Shown: positions 1-7,679, counted from the first letter of the stretch. The stretch: DNA of 44,589 bases from an uncultured Eggerthella sp. (GCA_900544455.1 UQVJ01000005.1:1-44589), one strand, 5' to 3'. Program-made: numbers and translations. Notes: a model not told the origin generated them from the sequence alone.

Positions 1-352
1 ACTCGGCGGTACGGGAATAATAGGGCCCTGCGGGAATAATTCACAATTCGGGTCCTCCGAGGGGCGATTTCGAGCGGGTGAAACTGAGTTGAAACTGCGT
101 GGCGGATTCAAGCCCTTTTCGCTTGTATTTGCCCAGGTCAACAAACGGGAATAAAGAAACGCGGAAATCGGTTTCCGCAGTTTCGACAACCCCGAATGCC
201 GCCGAATAACGCCGTGTATCTTGCTGTATTTTGGCGCGCAATTATTCCTCGAACGGGGCTTCCGGGGTGCCGATTTCATACGGGAATAATGGAACAGCCT
301 CCGGAGAACCGGAGGCTGTTCGCAAGGAAACGTCAATTCACCTGGGAAGATG
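1..352. other. Non-coding edge region with repeated CGGGAATAAT motif
   Basis: No convincing gene is seen here. The 10-mer CGGGAATAAT occurs at 12-21, 31-40 and 281-290, a 9-base version CGGGAATAA at 146-154, and the core ATTATTCC in the opposite orientation at 241-248. This is dense for 300 bp and may be a recombinase or transposase end region belonging to the decayed element to the right. Short open frames here have neither ribosome binding sites nor family resemblance. Confidence 0.4.
292..321 (-). terminator. Strong hairpin downstream of the XRE regulator
   Basis: A perfect 13-bp stem (GAACAGCCTCCGG at 292-304 and its complement at 309-321) closes on a 4-base loop, 32 bp beyond the stop of the leftward regulator. 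Read on the minus strand it is followed by CATTATTCCCG, so the U-tract is poor. It is either an intrinsic terminator or a stem protecting the transcript end. Confidence 0.5.
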
Positions 353-766
353 TCAGAAAGAGGCTTTCCAGTCGGCGTAAGCGTCCTCGTCGAGTTCGCC
401 GCGCTCGAGCTCAGCGCGCTTTTCAGCCCAGGTCTTGATCGACTGCGCGAGCTTGGGGGCATGCGGCGCCTTGGGGTCGACCGCCAGGCCCATGCCGTCC
501 TCGCTGGGGACGAGGCCGTAGCCCTCCTCCAGCTGCAGCAGCAGGGCCATGAGGTCTCGAGACGTCTCGACGCCGTAGTCCTTGAGCGCGCCCTCGGAGA
601 CCTCGAGCGCCTTCGCGATCTTCTCGAGCAGCTCGGGCTTAACCGCGCGGATGCCGCTCTCGTAGTGTCTGATCGCACCCTCGGTAAGCCCTACGGCATC
701 GGCGAGCTGGGCCTGCGTAAAGCCCTTCGCCTTGCGATGCCGCCGAATGTTGTCGCCTGTCGCCAT
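353..766 (-). CDS. XRE-family transcriptional regulator (element repressor)
   Basis: A 137-residue protein with an N-terminal Cro/C1-type helix-turn-helix at about residues 5-60: RRHRKAKGFTQAQLADAVG, then the recognition helix around GAIRHYESG and the VKPELLEKIAKAL tail. The rest is an acidic domain of unknown role. The start is supported by AGGAGG (complement of 770-775) upstream of the ATG at 766. It is transcribed divergently from an excisionase-like gene, and three GTAC-N6-GTAC operators fill the space between them. Small phage- or ICE-type repressors sit in just this arrangement, so autorepression and repression of the recombination genes is the natural reading (inference). A hairpin lies just past its stop. 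Confidence 0.85.
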   Translation of the reverse strand: MATGDNIRRHRKAKGFTQAQLADAVGLTEGAIRHYESGIRAVKPELLEKIAKALEVSEGALKDYGVETSRDLMALLLQLEEGYGLVPSEDGMGLAVDPKAPHAPKLAQSIKTWAEKRAELERGELDEDAYADWKASF

Positions 767-795
767 GTGCCCTCCTATAGATTTCGTCGGCGACC

Positions 796-824
796 ATTCT
801 ATCAGCGTACGAGTTTGTACGCAA
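796..824 (-). promoter_or_regulatory. Leftward promoter of the XRE gene
   Basis: On the minus strand TTGCGT (complement of 819-824) and TAGAAT (complement of 796-801) are 17 bp apart. The inner half of operator 1 lies in the spacer, so binding there should block this promoter. Confidence 0.6.
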
Positions 825-887
825 TTCTATTGACAGTACAGATACGTACGATTATTCTCGTGAATATAAGCGTACATGTTCGTACGG
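805..887. promoter_or_regulatory. Three-site operator region (GTAC-N6-GTAC)
   Basis: Three inverted repeats share the form GTAC-N6-GTAC. Site 1 (805-822) is GCGTAC/GTACGC, site 2 (834-851) CAGTAC/GTACGA, site 3 (870-887) GCGTAC/GTACGG. Their centres are 29 and 36 bp apart. Site 1 overlaps the leftward promoter, site 2 occupies the spacer of the rightward promoter, and site 3 lies just past its likely start point. The layout resembles a phage genetic switch. Confidence 0.7.
830..858 (+). promoter_or_regulatory. Rightward promoter of the excisionase-integrase genes
   Basis: A consensus TTGACA (830-835) and TATTCT (853-858) are separated by 17 bp. The central operator (834-851) sits between and partly over these boxes. 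Confidence 0.7.
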
Positions 888-905
888 ATAGACAGGAGGT
901 CCAAG

Positions 906-1121
906 ATGGAACAGCCGGTTGCGAGGACGCCGAGGCCGGGCATGCTCACCGCCGACGAGGTGGCGGAGCGCCTGAAGATCAAGAAAGGCAGCGCCTACGA
1001 GGTCATCCGCCAGATGAACAGGGAACAGGAGGCCCTCGGGCGCGTGGTGGTCCGCGGGCGCGTCCGCAGCGACCTGTTCGAGGCCCGCTACTTCCCGGAG
1101 GTGGACGATGCCGGCCTATAA
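906..1121 (+). CDS. Excisionase-like small helix-turn-helix protein
   Basis: A 71-residue protein containing MLTADEVAERLKIKKGSAYEVIRQMNR-type helix-turn-helix sequence, the pattern of excisionase/MerR-like winged helices, with GRVRSDLFEARYF as the wing region. The ATG at 906 is chosen because AGGAGGT (894-900) lies 5 bases before it. The next frame, the integrase, starts inside its 3' end (14-bp overlap, with its own GGAGGT), which is the usual xis-int coupling. It is driven by the promoter at 830-858 and probably controlled by the XRE repressor. The gene looks intact although its integrase partner is broken. Confidence 0.7.
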   Translation: MEQPVARTPRPGMLTADEVAERLKIKKGSAYEVIRQMNREQEALGRVVVRGRVRSDLFEARYFPEVDDAGL

Positions 1122-1620
1122 GGACAAGAAGACGGGCCTCTTCTACGTGCAGTTCTACTACCGCGACGCGCGCGGGGCCAGGCGGCACAAGAACAAGAAG
1201 GGGTTCCAGACCGAGCTCGAGGCGCTCCTGTGGGAGAAGAACTTCAAGGCCCTCAAGGACGACGCCATGGACATGACCTTCGCCGACTTCTGCAAGGTCT
1301 ACGAGGCGGAGGTGAGGCCGAGGGTCCGCGAGCACACCTGGCTCACCAAGGAGAACATCATCTAGAGCAAGCTCCTGCCGTTCTTCGGCGACATGCGCAT
1401 GTGCGACATAAGGCCCGTCGACATAGTCAGGTGGCAGAACTCCCTCACGGGGTCCACGAGGCCCGACGGCGACGGCTTCAAGCCCACGTAACTGAGGATC
1501 ATCTGTGCGACGCCGATGAGCTCGATGCGGGCCTCCAAAGGCAGCTCTCCCTGGTCATGGAAATCTTCAACGGGCTCGGCGAGGCGCCGCCGTCCGGAAA
1601 GCGCGCAGCGAGCGAGAAAA
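1108..1620 (+). pseudogene. int: Decayed tyrosine recombinase (integrase)
   Basis: The open part (1108-1365, 85 codons) matches the N-terminal half of phage-type integrases: an arm-binding segment with FYVQFYYRDARGARRHKNKK, then the start of a SAM-like core-binding domain. A TAG at 1363-1365 interrupts it, yet the same frame goes on as SKLLPFFGDMRMCDIRP and VDIVRWQNSL, typical core-binding sequence, up to a TAA at 1489-1491. Beyond that the similarity fades through probable frameshifts. The catalytic domain (Arg...His-x-x-Arg...Tyr) is absent, so the gene cannot catalyse recombination. The right boundary is approximate. Confidence 0.75.
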
Positions 1621-1635
1621 TATGGGAGGCAAAGC

Positions 1636-2001
1636 ATGGACAGGATCGCTAGGGCCTCGACCGACGAGCGCAGGCTGGTCTTCGAGGCCGCCGCGCAGAG
1701 GATGGCACTTGCGCCGGCCGTTGTCGAGAAGGACTTCTGGGTGTGCTACGCCTTGGACCACATTTTCCACAGAAGCGGCTTCGCCGAGTCCATGGTGTTC
1801 AAGGGCGGCACGAGCCTTTCGAAGGCTTTCGGGCTCATCGAGCGCTTCTCGGAGGACATCGACCTCATACTCGATTGGCGACTCCTGGGCTACGGCGAGA
1901 ACGAACCGTGGGAGCCGCGCAGCAACTCGGCGCAGGAGCGGTTCAAGGCCGACAGCATCGAGTGCACGAACGCCTTCCTCGTAAACGCGTGCTCCCGTTA
2001 G
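1636..2001 (+). pseudogene. Truncated AbiEii/AbiGii-type nucleotidyltransferase toxin
   Basis: About 121 residues with the N-terminal signature of the AbiEii (DUF1814) nucleotidyltransferase family: VVEKDFWV near residue 30, then KGGTSLSKAF followed by ERFSEDIDL, which holds the GGT/S and D-x-D nucleotide/metal motifs. Family members are usually more than twice as long; the C-terminal half is missing. The sequence departs from the family after NAFL and stops at 1999-2001, overlapping the stop of the convergent gene, which marks a rearrangement junction. GGGAGG precedes the ATG at 1636. No AbiEi-like antitoxin lies upstream, where the decayed integrase is found. Probably non-functional. Confidence 0.75.
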
Positions 2002-3119
2002 TTGCTCAAGGGGTAGGTGACGCCTTCGATGGTGGCCAGCTTGTTGCTGCCCATGAAGTACTGCTCCCACAGGCCTTCCCGCGTCACGGTGTCGGTCTTG
2101 CCGTTCCGCTTCACGGTCACGGTGACGTCTCCCATAACCCGCATGTACGTGGGGTTCATGCGCGCCAGCTTCGCCAGGAAGCGCTTGGCCGGCGACACCA
2201 CCTCCAGAAGGCTGCGCGGCATGATGTCGCGCTTGCGGACGAATTTCACCACATACTCCTCGTCAGGGCTGACGGTCTGTGTGTACACCAGCACGTCGTC
2301 CATGAACTTCTTTGTGAAGGAGTTGATGTGAGTCTCGAAACGTTCGATTTTCACCGAGGACGAGTCGTCGTTCAGGATCTTGCCGTCCTTGGCAATCATG
2401 AACACCGGCAGGCTCTTGTAGCCGTACTTCTTCTCTGCGACGTTCTGTACGGCGATGACCGTGTAGTCTCCCACCTGGGCGCGGCCCCAGTACCAATGGT
2501 TGAGCATGTTCTGGATGCCCGTGTAGCCCCAGTTGTGGTCGTGGTAGCCCTTGCCGGTAAGCTTGCGCTCAACGCCGTTCACCACAAGCCTGCCTTCGAT
2601 GCGTGCAGTCGGGCAGGGCACGAACCATCCGTACTCGATCTCGCGCGAACCTTCGCCGAACAGCCAGATGCCGCAGTCAGGGCGCCACATGGGCATGGTG
2701 GGGGTCATGGTCACGTCGTACTGGATGGAGCCGTCGTCGTAGTGCAGCTGGTACGTGCCGTCCACGTAGCGGATGGTGTTGCCTTCGATGTTCACATCGC
2801 ACGCGGTGCCCGACTTCTTCAGCGGAACGCCCTTGGGGCCCTGCATCCTGTGGTTGATGCGGGTGCCGTCTTTCTCGGTGATCTCGATGTCCACCGTGGG
2901 CCACGCAGGGCCTTCGACGTCGAAGTAGTTTTTCGTGAACCAGATGGCCACTACCGTGGTTCCATCGTCGTAGTTGGCGTCGGTGTACCACCATTCGAAC
3001 GACCCCTTGCCGCCCGGCGAGCGCATGTCGTCCTCGAAAGGCTGCGGATTTCCCTTAGCTATGCCGAATCTCTTGTAGTCTGCGTCGGTCGTGCAAAGTC
3101 GAGCTGGTTCAGTTCGCAT
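1998..3119 (-). CDS. CrtC/AttH-like lipocalin-fold protein (putative hydratase or cyclase)
   Basis: A 373-residue protein with features of the CrtC (hydroxyneurosporene synthase)/AttH superfamily: SFEWWYTDANYDDGTTVV near residue 40, many aromatic beta-strands, and GYHDHNWGY in the second half. Relatives include carotenoid 1,2-hydratases and fungal pericyclase-like lipocalins, which act on long hydrophobic polyenes or isoprenoids. No signal peptide is seen, so it is probably cytoplasmic. The ATG at 3119 is chosen because AGGAGGA (complement of 3126-3132) precedes it; a longer reading to 3188 lacks support. It lies downstream of, and on the same strand as, a TetR gene, and opposite three redox-type genes. 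The reaction and substrate are unknown. Confidence 0.75.
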   Translation of the reverse strand: MRTEPARLCTTDADYKRFGIAKGNPQPFEDDMRSPGGKGSFEWWYTDANYDDGTTVVAIWFTKNYFDVEGPAWPTVDIEITEKDGTRINHRMQGPKGVPLKKSGTACDVNIEGNTIRYVDGTYQLHYDDGSIQYDVTMTPTMPMWRPDCGIWLFGEGSREIEYGWFVPCPTARIEGRLVVNGVERKLTGKGYHDHNWGYTGIQNMLNHWYWGRAQVGDYTVIAVQNVAEKKYGYKSLPVFMIAKDGKILNDDSSSVKIERFETHINSFTKKFMDDVLVYTQTVSPDEEYVVKFVRKRDIMPRSLLEVVSPAKRFLAKLARMNPTYMRVMGDVTVTVKRNGKTDTVTREGLWEQYFMGSNKLATIEGVTYPLSN

Positions 3120-3318
3120 CTTACGTCCTCCTGTTTCAGTATGTTTCGAGTCATACAAAACAGTAAGGAAGATGCGGTCTCGTTCCAACAGACAGGGCGG
3201 GCGGGCTTTCTAGTCTGCGTGGACAATTCGCGGGCGAATATCTACTTTGCAAGCCGGAACCGCGCGGGCGCGGCGGCCGGAGCTTGCCGACGTGTCTGTC
3301 GGGGCGGCGGACACTTGC

Positions 3319-3900
3319 CTAGCGAATCTCCCTCGGCCTTGGGTGCATCGCAGGCGGCTCGGCATTGCCGTGCTGTATCTGGCGGATGAACGCCGGCGTG
3401 GCATCGTGCTGCACGCGTACCAGCACGTCAACCGGCCAGGACATCTGTTGCCGGCACCATTCCAGGAACGTGTCCACAACGCCTATCACCAGCTGCTCGA
3501 TAGCAACGCTCCGGTAGATTTGCTCCTCGGGGCTTAGGTCGTCGGTCACGAACGTACGGTGCAGAATCTCGCGGTAATGCTCGATGAAGGTGTCGCGGAA
3601 ATTGTTCTGCCCGGCATGCTGGGGCAGCTGGCAGAAGAAGCCTTTGTGCTCGTAGGCGTAGTAATAGGCCTCGCGTACGGTTTCGACGTAGTAAGCGGGG
3701 CGCCAGAACTCCTCCATGAAGTTGATGGGGATGTAGCTTACCAGGCCGTTGATGTCTTCGAAATGGTTATAGAAGGTCTGGCGCGCCGTGTGGGCCTCTG
3801 CAATAAGCGAAGTCACGGTGATGTCCGACAGCTTCTGCGTATCGCACATGCGTAAAAACGTGTCGACGAAACGTTGCTTCGTATAGTCGCCGCGGACCAT
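3319..3900 (-). CDS. TetR/AcrR-family transcriptional regulator
   Basis: A 193-residue protein with a TetR-type N-terminus: KQRFVDTFLRMCDTQKLSDI, VTSLIAEAHTARQTFYNHFE (the TFYNHF recognition helix), then DINGLVSYI. The C-terminal ligand domain is helical and rich in aromatics, including a run of tyrosines near residue 90. The ATG at 3900 follows GAGAGGTGAT on the minus strand; a longer start at 3984 is unsupported. It is divergent from the FAD gene at 4041, with about 140 bp between, and upstream of the CrtC-like gene. It probably controls both arms in response to the substrate or product (inference). Confidence 0.85.
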   Translation of the reverse strand: MVRGDYTKQRFVDTFLRMCDTQKLSDITVTSLIAEAHTARQTFYNHFEDINGLVSYIPINFMEEFWRPAYYVETVREAYYYAYEHKGFFCQLPQHAGQNNFRDTFIEHYREILHRTFVTDDLSPEEQIYRSVAIEQLVIGVVDTFLEWCRQQMSWPVDVLVRVQHDATPAFIRQIQHGNAEPPAMHPRPREIR

Positions 3901-3930
3901 GCAATCACCTCTCTGGGAACGAATGAACCG

Positions 3931-3946
3931 GCGAAGAAATATTCGC
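3931..3946. promoter_or_regulatory. Candidate TetR operator
   Basis: GCGAA-N6-TTCGC lies in the divergent gap between the TetR gene and the FAD oxidoreductase. GCGAATAT, part of the same sequence read on the other strand, recurs at 3233-3240 in the stretch between the end of the TetR gene and the CrtC-like gene. Assignment as operator is inference. Confidence 0.35.
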
Positions 3947-4040
3947 AAGAATGCATGGTAGACGATACGGGGTCCAATGTACAAACACGCATTTCAGCCC
4001 AATTACAATGTTCGTCGAATTCTTAGAGAAGGAGATTCGA

Positions 4041-5180
4041 ATGGACGCGAAAACCATTGTCGTAGGCGGCGGCATGGCAGGCATGAGCTGCGCGAAACGC
4101 CTGAAGGAAAACGGTCAGGACGTTTTGCTGGTAACGGAGCACCTGGGCGGGCGGGTGTACTACGACCCGAAGCTGAAGAGCAACTTCGGGGCGGTGTTCT
4201 GCATGGCCAACTACAAGCACAGCCTGGAGATTCTTGACGACAACGGCCCCTTGCCCGTTTCGCTGGGCGACTTGATGCTGCATACCTCTCCCCAGAAGGA
4301 ATTCAAAGTGCTAAGCCCCACGTTCCTTGGCGGCGTTCCGCAGCTTCTGAAGTTCCGCAGCTTCATGAACAAGACCTTCATGCCGGAATACGCCGAATAC
4401 AAGAAGTATTGCGAGACCCATCCGGTTGCTCAGGCGTTCAAGAAGTACCCGAACATCGAGCGCTATTACCGCATGAAGGCCAGCGACGCGATTGCCGAGC
4501 TTGGCATTGCGAAGGCGGCCGACAACTTCATCAACAAGTTCGCCTACGCCTGCACGGGAAGCCGCGTGGACCAGCTGAACGCCCTGGACTTCCTGAACGT
4601 GACGCAAGGCGCCGTGGTTGCCCTGCGCGACTTCACGTTTGACGGCGAAAAATTCACGAAGATGCTGGGCGGCCGCGTAAAGACTGCCACGGTGGAGCAG
4701 GTGCACCAGACGACGGGCGTGTGGCACGTGAAAACGGCCGACGGCGAAGATCTGACGTGCGAGAACCTGGTGGTGGCCACCACGGCAACCGTCACCCAGA
4801 AGCTGCTTGACATCCCCCAAATCCGCCAGCCAACCGTGCTGGTCAGCTATCTGGTGAAGGCCACGCCCAACGCGGACATCGCGAAATCGGGCGCGCATTA
4901 CTACGGCGACGTGTTCGACGTGATTGCCATCGGCAAGCGTCCCGACGGGCTTTACAACGTGTACACGCGTAAGGAAATCGACCTGGGCGATTTCTTCACA
5001 GAATACGACGTGTTAAAATACAAGGTGTGGCCCTGCGCCCTGTACACCTACGGCGACACCGTGCTGAAGCAGGACTGGGCCGACCACTGCTGGATTGCAG
5101 GCGACATGAACGGCCTTGGCCTGGAGCCCGCCTGCATCTCCGGCATCTATGCGGCGAACAGAATCCTCGGGTTGGCGTAG
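4041..5180 (+). CDS. FAD-dependent oxidoreductase (amine oxidase/phytoene desaturase-like)
   Basis: A 379-residue flavoprotein. The N-terminus has the dinucleotide-binding fold: TIVVGGGMAGMSCAKRL with GGGMAG at residues 9-14, followed by LVTEHLGGRV, the segment that contacts FAD ribose and flavin in amine oxidase/desaturase relatives. The C-terminus has WIAGDMNGLGLEP and GIYAANRIL, the second FAD contact. AAGGAG lies about 10 bases before the ATG at 4041. It is the first gene of a rightward set with the SRPBCC and Fe-S proteins. It likely oxidises or reduces C-C or C-N bonds in a hydrophobic substrate, possibly drawing electrons from the Fe-S partner. Shorter than typical phytoene desaturases, so the exact reaction is open. 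Confidence 0.8.
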   Translation: MDAKTIVVGGGMAGMSCAKRLKENGQDVLLVTEHLGGRVYYDPKLKSNFGAVFCMANYKHSLEILDDNGPLPVSLGDLMLHTSPQKEFKVLSPTFLGGVPQLLKFRSFMNKTFMPEYAEYKKYCETHPVAQAFKKYPNIERYYRMKASDAIAELGIAKAADNFINKFAYACTGSRVDQLNALDFLNVTQGAVVALRDFTFDGEKFTKMLGGRVKTATVEQVHQTTGVWHVKTADGEDLTCENLVVATTATVTQKLLDIPQIRQPTVLVSYLVKATPNADIAKSGAHYYGDVFDVIAIGKRPDGLYNVYTRKEIDLGDFFTEYDVLKYKVWPCALYTYGDTVLKQDWADHCWIAGDMNGLGLEPACISGIYAANRILGLA

Positions 5181-5189
5181 GGGGTTGCA

Positions 5190-6041
5190 ATGAAACAAGT
5201 GAACTTCCGTGTTCCGGCGACGGCGGCCGATGCCAAGAAGCGCGACGAGTCCCGCGCCCGCGTTTGGCCTGCCACCTGGGCCTGCATCATCTTGGTGGTG
5301 GCGATTGTCGCCCTGTGCGCCAACTATTTCGGCGGCATGCCCACGCTTATCGGCGTGATCGTGGTTGCCGTCGCGGGCATCGCGTTCCTTTTGGGCTTCG
5401 GCCTGAAGCATGCCTGCGGCAAGGAGGAGGTGCGCCTGTGCGAGGAGGAGCTTCCCGGCCACGACATTTTTGCGAAGAAGGACATCCGCCTGACGGGCGG
5501 CCAGTCGTTCGACTTCGACTGCGCGCCCTCCGACCTTTTTCCTTACCTGGCCCAGATGAACCTGACGAAGGCCGGCTTCTACAGCTTCCAGCACCTGGAG
5601 CGCCTTTTCGGGTTCCATATTCGCAACGACTACACCATCAGGCCCGAATGGCAGACCATCCAGCCGGGCGATTGGATGTACTACCATCAGAACGGCGCAG
5701 GCACGGGCGTGGTGGACGTGAAGCGCAACGAGTACATAACCACCTATTCGGACACGCGCTACAAGCCCACGCAGGATCTGGCCATCGCCTGGTGTCCCAA
5801 GTGGATGAACGGGTTCGCCTGGACCTGGAACTTCGTCCTGCAGCCGACGAACGGCGGCGAAGGCACGCATTTCATCAGCTACCTGCAGGCATGGTGGCCT
5901 GAGAACACAAGCAAGCTGACGGTTGCCCGCCTTGCGCTGGAATGGGGCCTTCCCTCGAACTTCATGATGCATGGGATGGCCCGCAAGATGGGGCACTTGG
6001 CAGAGGCAGACGCCCGCAAGCGTCGCGGGTCGCGTCGGTAA
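5190..6041 (+). CDS. Membrane-anchored SRPBCC (START-like) domain protein
   Basis: A 283-residue protein. Two hydrophobic helices at about residues 28-46 and 51-70 anchor it in the membrane. The remainder reads like a Bet v1/START-like ligand-binding cavity: LFPYLAQMNLTKAGFYSF with a later FWNF-like aromatic segment WTWNFVLQP and THFISYLQAW. Such folds bind lipids, sterols and polyketides. The gene starts 9 bp after the FAD oxidoreductase, with GGGG just before the ATG, so the two are co-transcribed. It may hold or present the hydrophobic substrate at the membrane. The tail is basic (KRRGSRR). Confidence 0.65.
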   Translation: MKQVNFRVPATAADAKKRDESRARVWPATWACIILVVAIVALCANYFGGMPTLIGVIVVAVAGIAFLLGFGLKHACGKEEVRLCEEELPGHDIFAKKDIRLTGGQSFDFDCAPSDLFPYLAQMNLTKAGFYSFQHLERLFGFHIRNDYTIRPEWQTIQPGDWMYYHQNGAGTGVVDVKRNEYITTYSDTRYKPTQDLAIAWCPKWMNGFAWTWNFVLQPTNGGEGTHFISYLQAWWPENTSKLTVARLALEWGLPSNFMMHGMARKMGHLAEADARKRRGSRR

Positions 6042-6056
6042 AGCTGGTGGCCACGG

Positions 6057-6162
6057 ATTTACAGCAGGCCGCTGCGCCGGCAGAGCCGGTAGGGCGGCGG
6101 TCGCGTAGTGCAGGTTTGCAGCAGACCGCCGCGCTGGCAGGGCCGACGGTCGTGTTGTGCAA
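6057..6162 (+). repeat. Imperfect two-copy GC-rich tandem repeat
   Basis: Two units of about 50-57 bp lie between the SRPBCC and Fe-S genes. Each begins TTTACAGCAG/TTTGCAGCAG and continues through related CCGCTGCGCC / CCGCCGCGCT and GGCAGAGCCG / GGCAGGGCCG segments. It separates genes otherwise spaced like an operon; its role is unknown. Confidence 0.5.
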
Positions 6163-6203
6163 CTCGGAGGGCTGGGGTAACTTCGATTGAAGGGGGATTG
6201 ACG

Positions 6204-7679
6204 ATGGCAGAAACGAATGCAGCCGTTTCTACGAAAAGCCAGGAAGAAAGCCAGAAGGCTTTCAAGGAGCGTTTGCTGAAGATCATGGGGGCCGACGCCA
6301 CGGAGGCGTACCTCAAGGCATACGGGTTCGACGAGGGGAATGCGTTCGCCCGCAACTACGATGGCACGCTGCCGGCAGAAGGGGAGGAGCCTGCCTTCTT
6401 CACGAACATCGACGAGCAGGGCAACGTCCTGTTTCTTGACGAGGACCGCGCCCTGCGCAAATCTTCGTTCCCAGGCAAGCGCCCCGTGTATAGGAACAAG
6501 CCGAACGGCCTGGGCTTCTTCAATTTCCTGGTCGTGCATACCTCTGCGCGCCAGTGGAATTGGAAGGTGGTCCTGAAGGTGTTCGCCGCCATTCTGAGCG
6601 CCTCGAAGGTGCTGAGCAAGCCCGGGACGTTCGGCGACCGCCTGTACCGCAAGGCCATGATGTTTGACCCGCCTGAGAAGTCGTATTCGGCCGGCTTCAC
6701 GTTCAACCTGAACGTGGACGTGCCCGAAGACGTTCCGGGAACGGCGAAGTACAACGACTTCGTCGTGCATAAGAACTCCCACCATGCTCAGGAAGAGTTC
6801 GCGTGCAAGCATATGCAGCTTGAGGCCGAAGGCGCGGACGGCGCTGAGGTCGCGTCGGGCCAGGCTGCAAGCGCATCGGGTCAGGCGGCGGCTGCGGCAG
6901 GGGCTGCGGGGACCACGGGCGCCCAGGCTGCGTCGGCCGATGCAGCCGACAAGCCCAAGACCATCACGTTGAACAAGGTGGTCAGCAAGAACGTCGCCCA
7001 CGACATGGCCACTGTCACGCTGCCCATCGACCTGGTGAAGAAGGCCATCGACGAAGCCGAGTTCATCGGCGGCATGAAGGAGTGCCTGTGCCGGGCCGGC
7101 GGCGACTGTCAGACGTACCCCCACGACCTGGCCTGCCTGTTCCTGAACCTTGGCGGGCATGTGGTGGTGGACCACGGCATGGCGGTGGAACTGACGAAGG
7201 AGGAAGCCTACGAGCGCGTGGACCGCGCCGCTGCCCTGGGCCTTACCTGTCAATCGCTGTGGGTGCAGGTCGAGCAGCTGATTTGGGGCTTCAGGAACGA
7301 CCAGATGGACTCGTTCCTGGAAATATGCTTCTGCTGCCCCTGCTGCTGCGTGGGCATGAACCTTTCGAAGAACGGGCCGCGCAACATCAAGCGGGGCTTC
7401 ATGCCAAGCGGTTGGACCGCCACCGTGAACCACGACCTGTGTACGGGTTGCGGCCACTGCACCGATTCCTACTGCCCGCAGGACGCCATCCACTTCCGCG
7501 AGAGCGACGGCAAGATGGTGGTGAACCAGGAGACCTGCCAGGGCTGCGGCTACTGCCGCGGACGTTGCCCGGAAGGCGCCATCTCCATCAAGCAGACCAT
7601 GCCCATGAGAGACAGCATCTTGGAGTACTTCCATGAGCAGGTTCAGCTCGACATCGTGCCCGGGGTGTACCGCAAGTAG
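6204..7679 (+). CDS. Large multi-cluster 4Fe-4S protein
   Basis: A 491-residue soluble protein with three cysteine regions. The first, at residues 294-311 (ECLCRAGGDCQTYP then DLACLFLN), is a four-Cys set seen in a family of ferredoxin-type proteins. The second, 375-382, is the dense CFCCPCCC. The third is a C-terminal dicluster ferredoxin with C413, C416, C419, C424 and C445, C448, C451, C455. An Ala/Gly/Gln-rich low-complexity linker (about 213-248) joins a novel N-terminal domain (1-200) to the Fe-S part. The ATG at 6204 follows AGGGGG. Placed third in the redox operon, it likely supplies or removes electrons for the FAD enzyme. The function of the N-terminal domain is unknown. Confidence 0.75.
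   Translation: MAETNAAVSTKSQEESQKAFKERLLKIMGADATEAYLKAYGFDEGNAFARNYDGTLPAEGEEPAFFTNIDEQGNVLFLDEDRALRKSSFPGKRPVYRNKPNGLGFFNFLVVHTSARQWNWKVVLKVFAAILSASKVLSKPGTFGDRLYRKAMMFDPPEKSYSAGFTFNLNVDVPEDVPGTAKYNDFVVHKNSHHAQEEFACKHMQLEAEGADGAEVASGQAASASGQAAAAAGAAGTTGAQAASADAADKPKTITLNKVVSKNVAHDMATVTLPIDLVKKAIDEAEFIGGMKECLCRAGGDCQTYPHDLACLFLNLGGHVVVDHGMAVELTKEEAYERVDRAAALGLTCQSLWVQVEQLIWGFRNDQMDSFLEICFCCPCCCVGMNLSKNGPRNIKRGFMPSGWTATVNHDLCTGCGHCTDSYCPQDAIHFRESDGKMVVNQETCQGCGYCRGRCPEGAISIKQTMPMRDSILEYFHEQVQLDIVPGVYRK

Noticed and set aside
1743..3389. 548-codon rightward frame opposite the CrtC-like gene
   Set aside because: Its Val/His/Ala-rich sequence mirrors the real leftward gene, which has family motifs and a good ribosome site.
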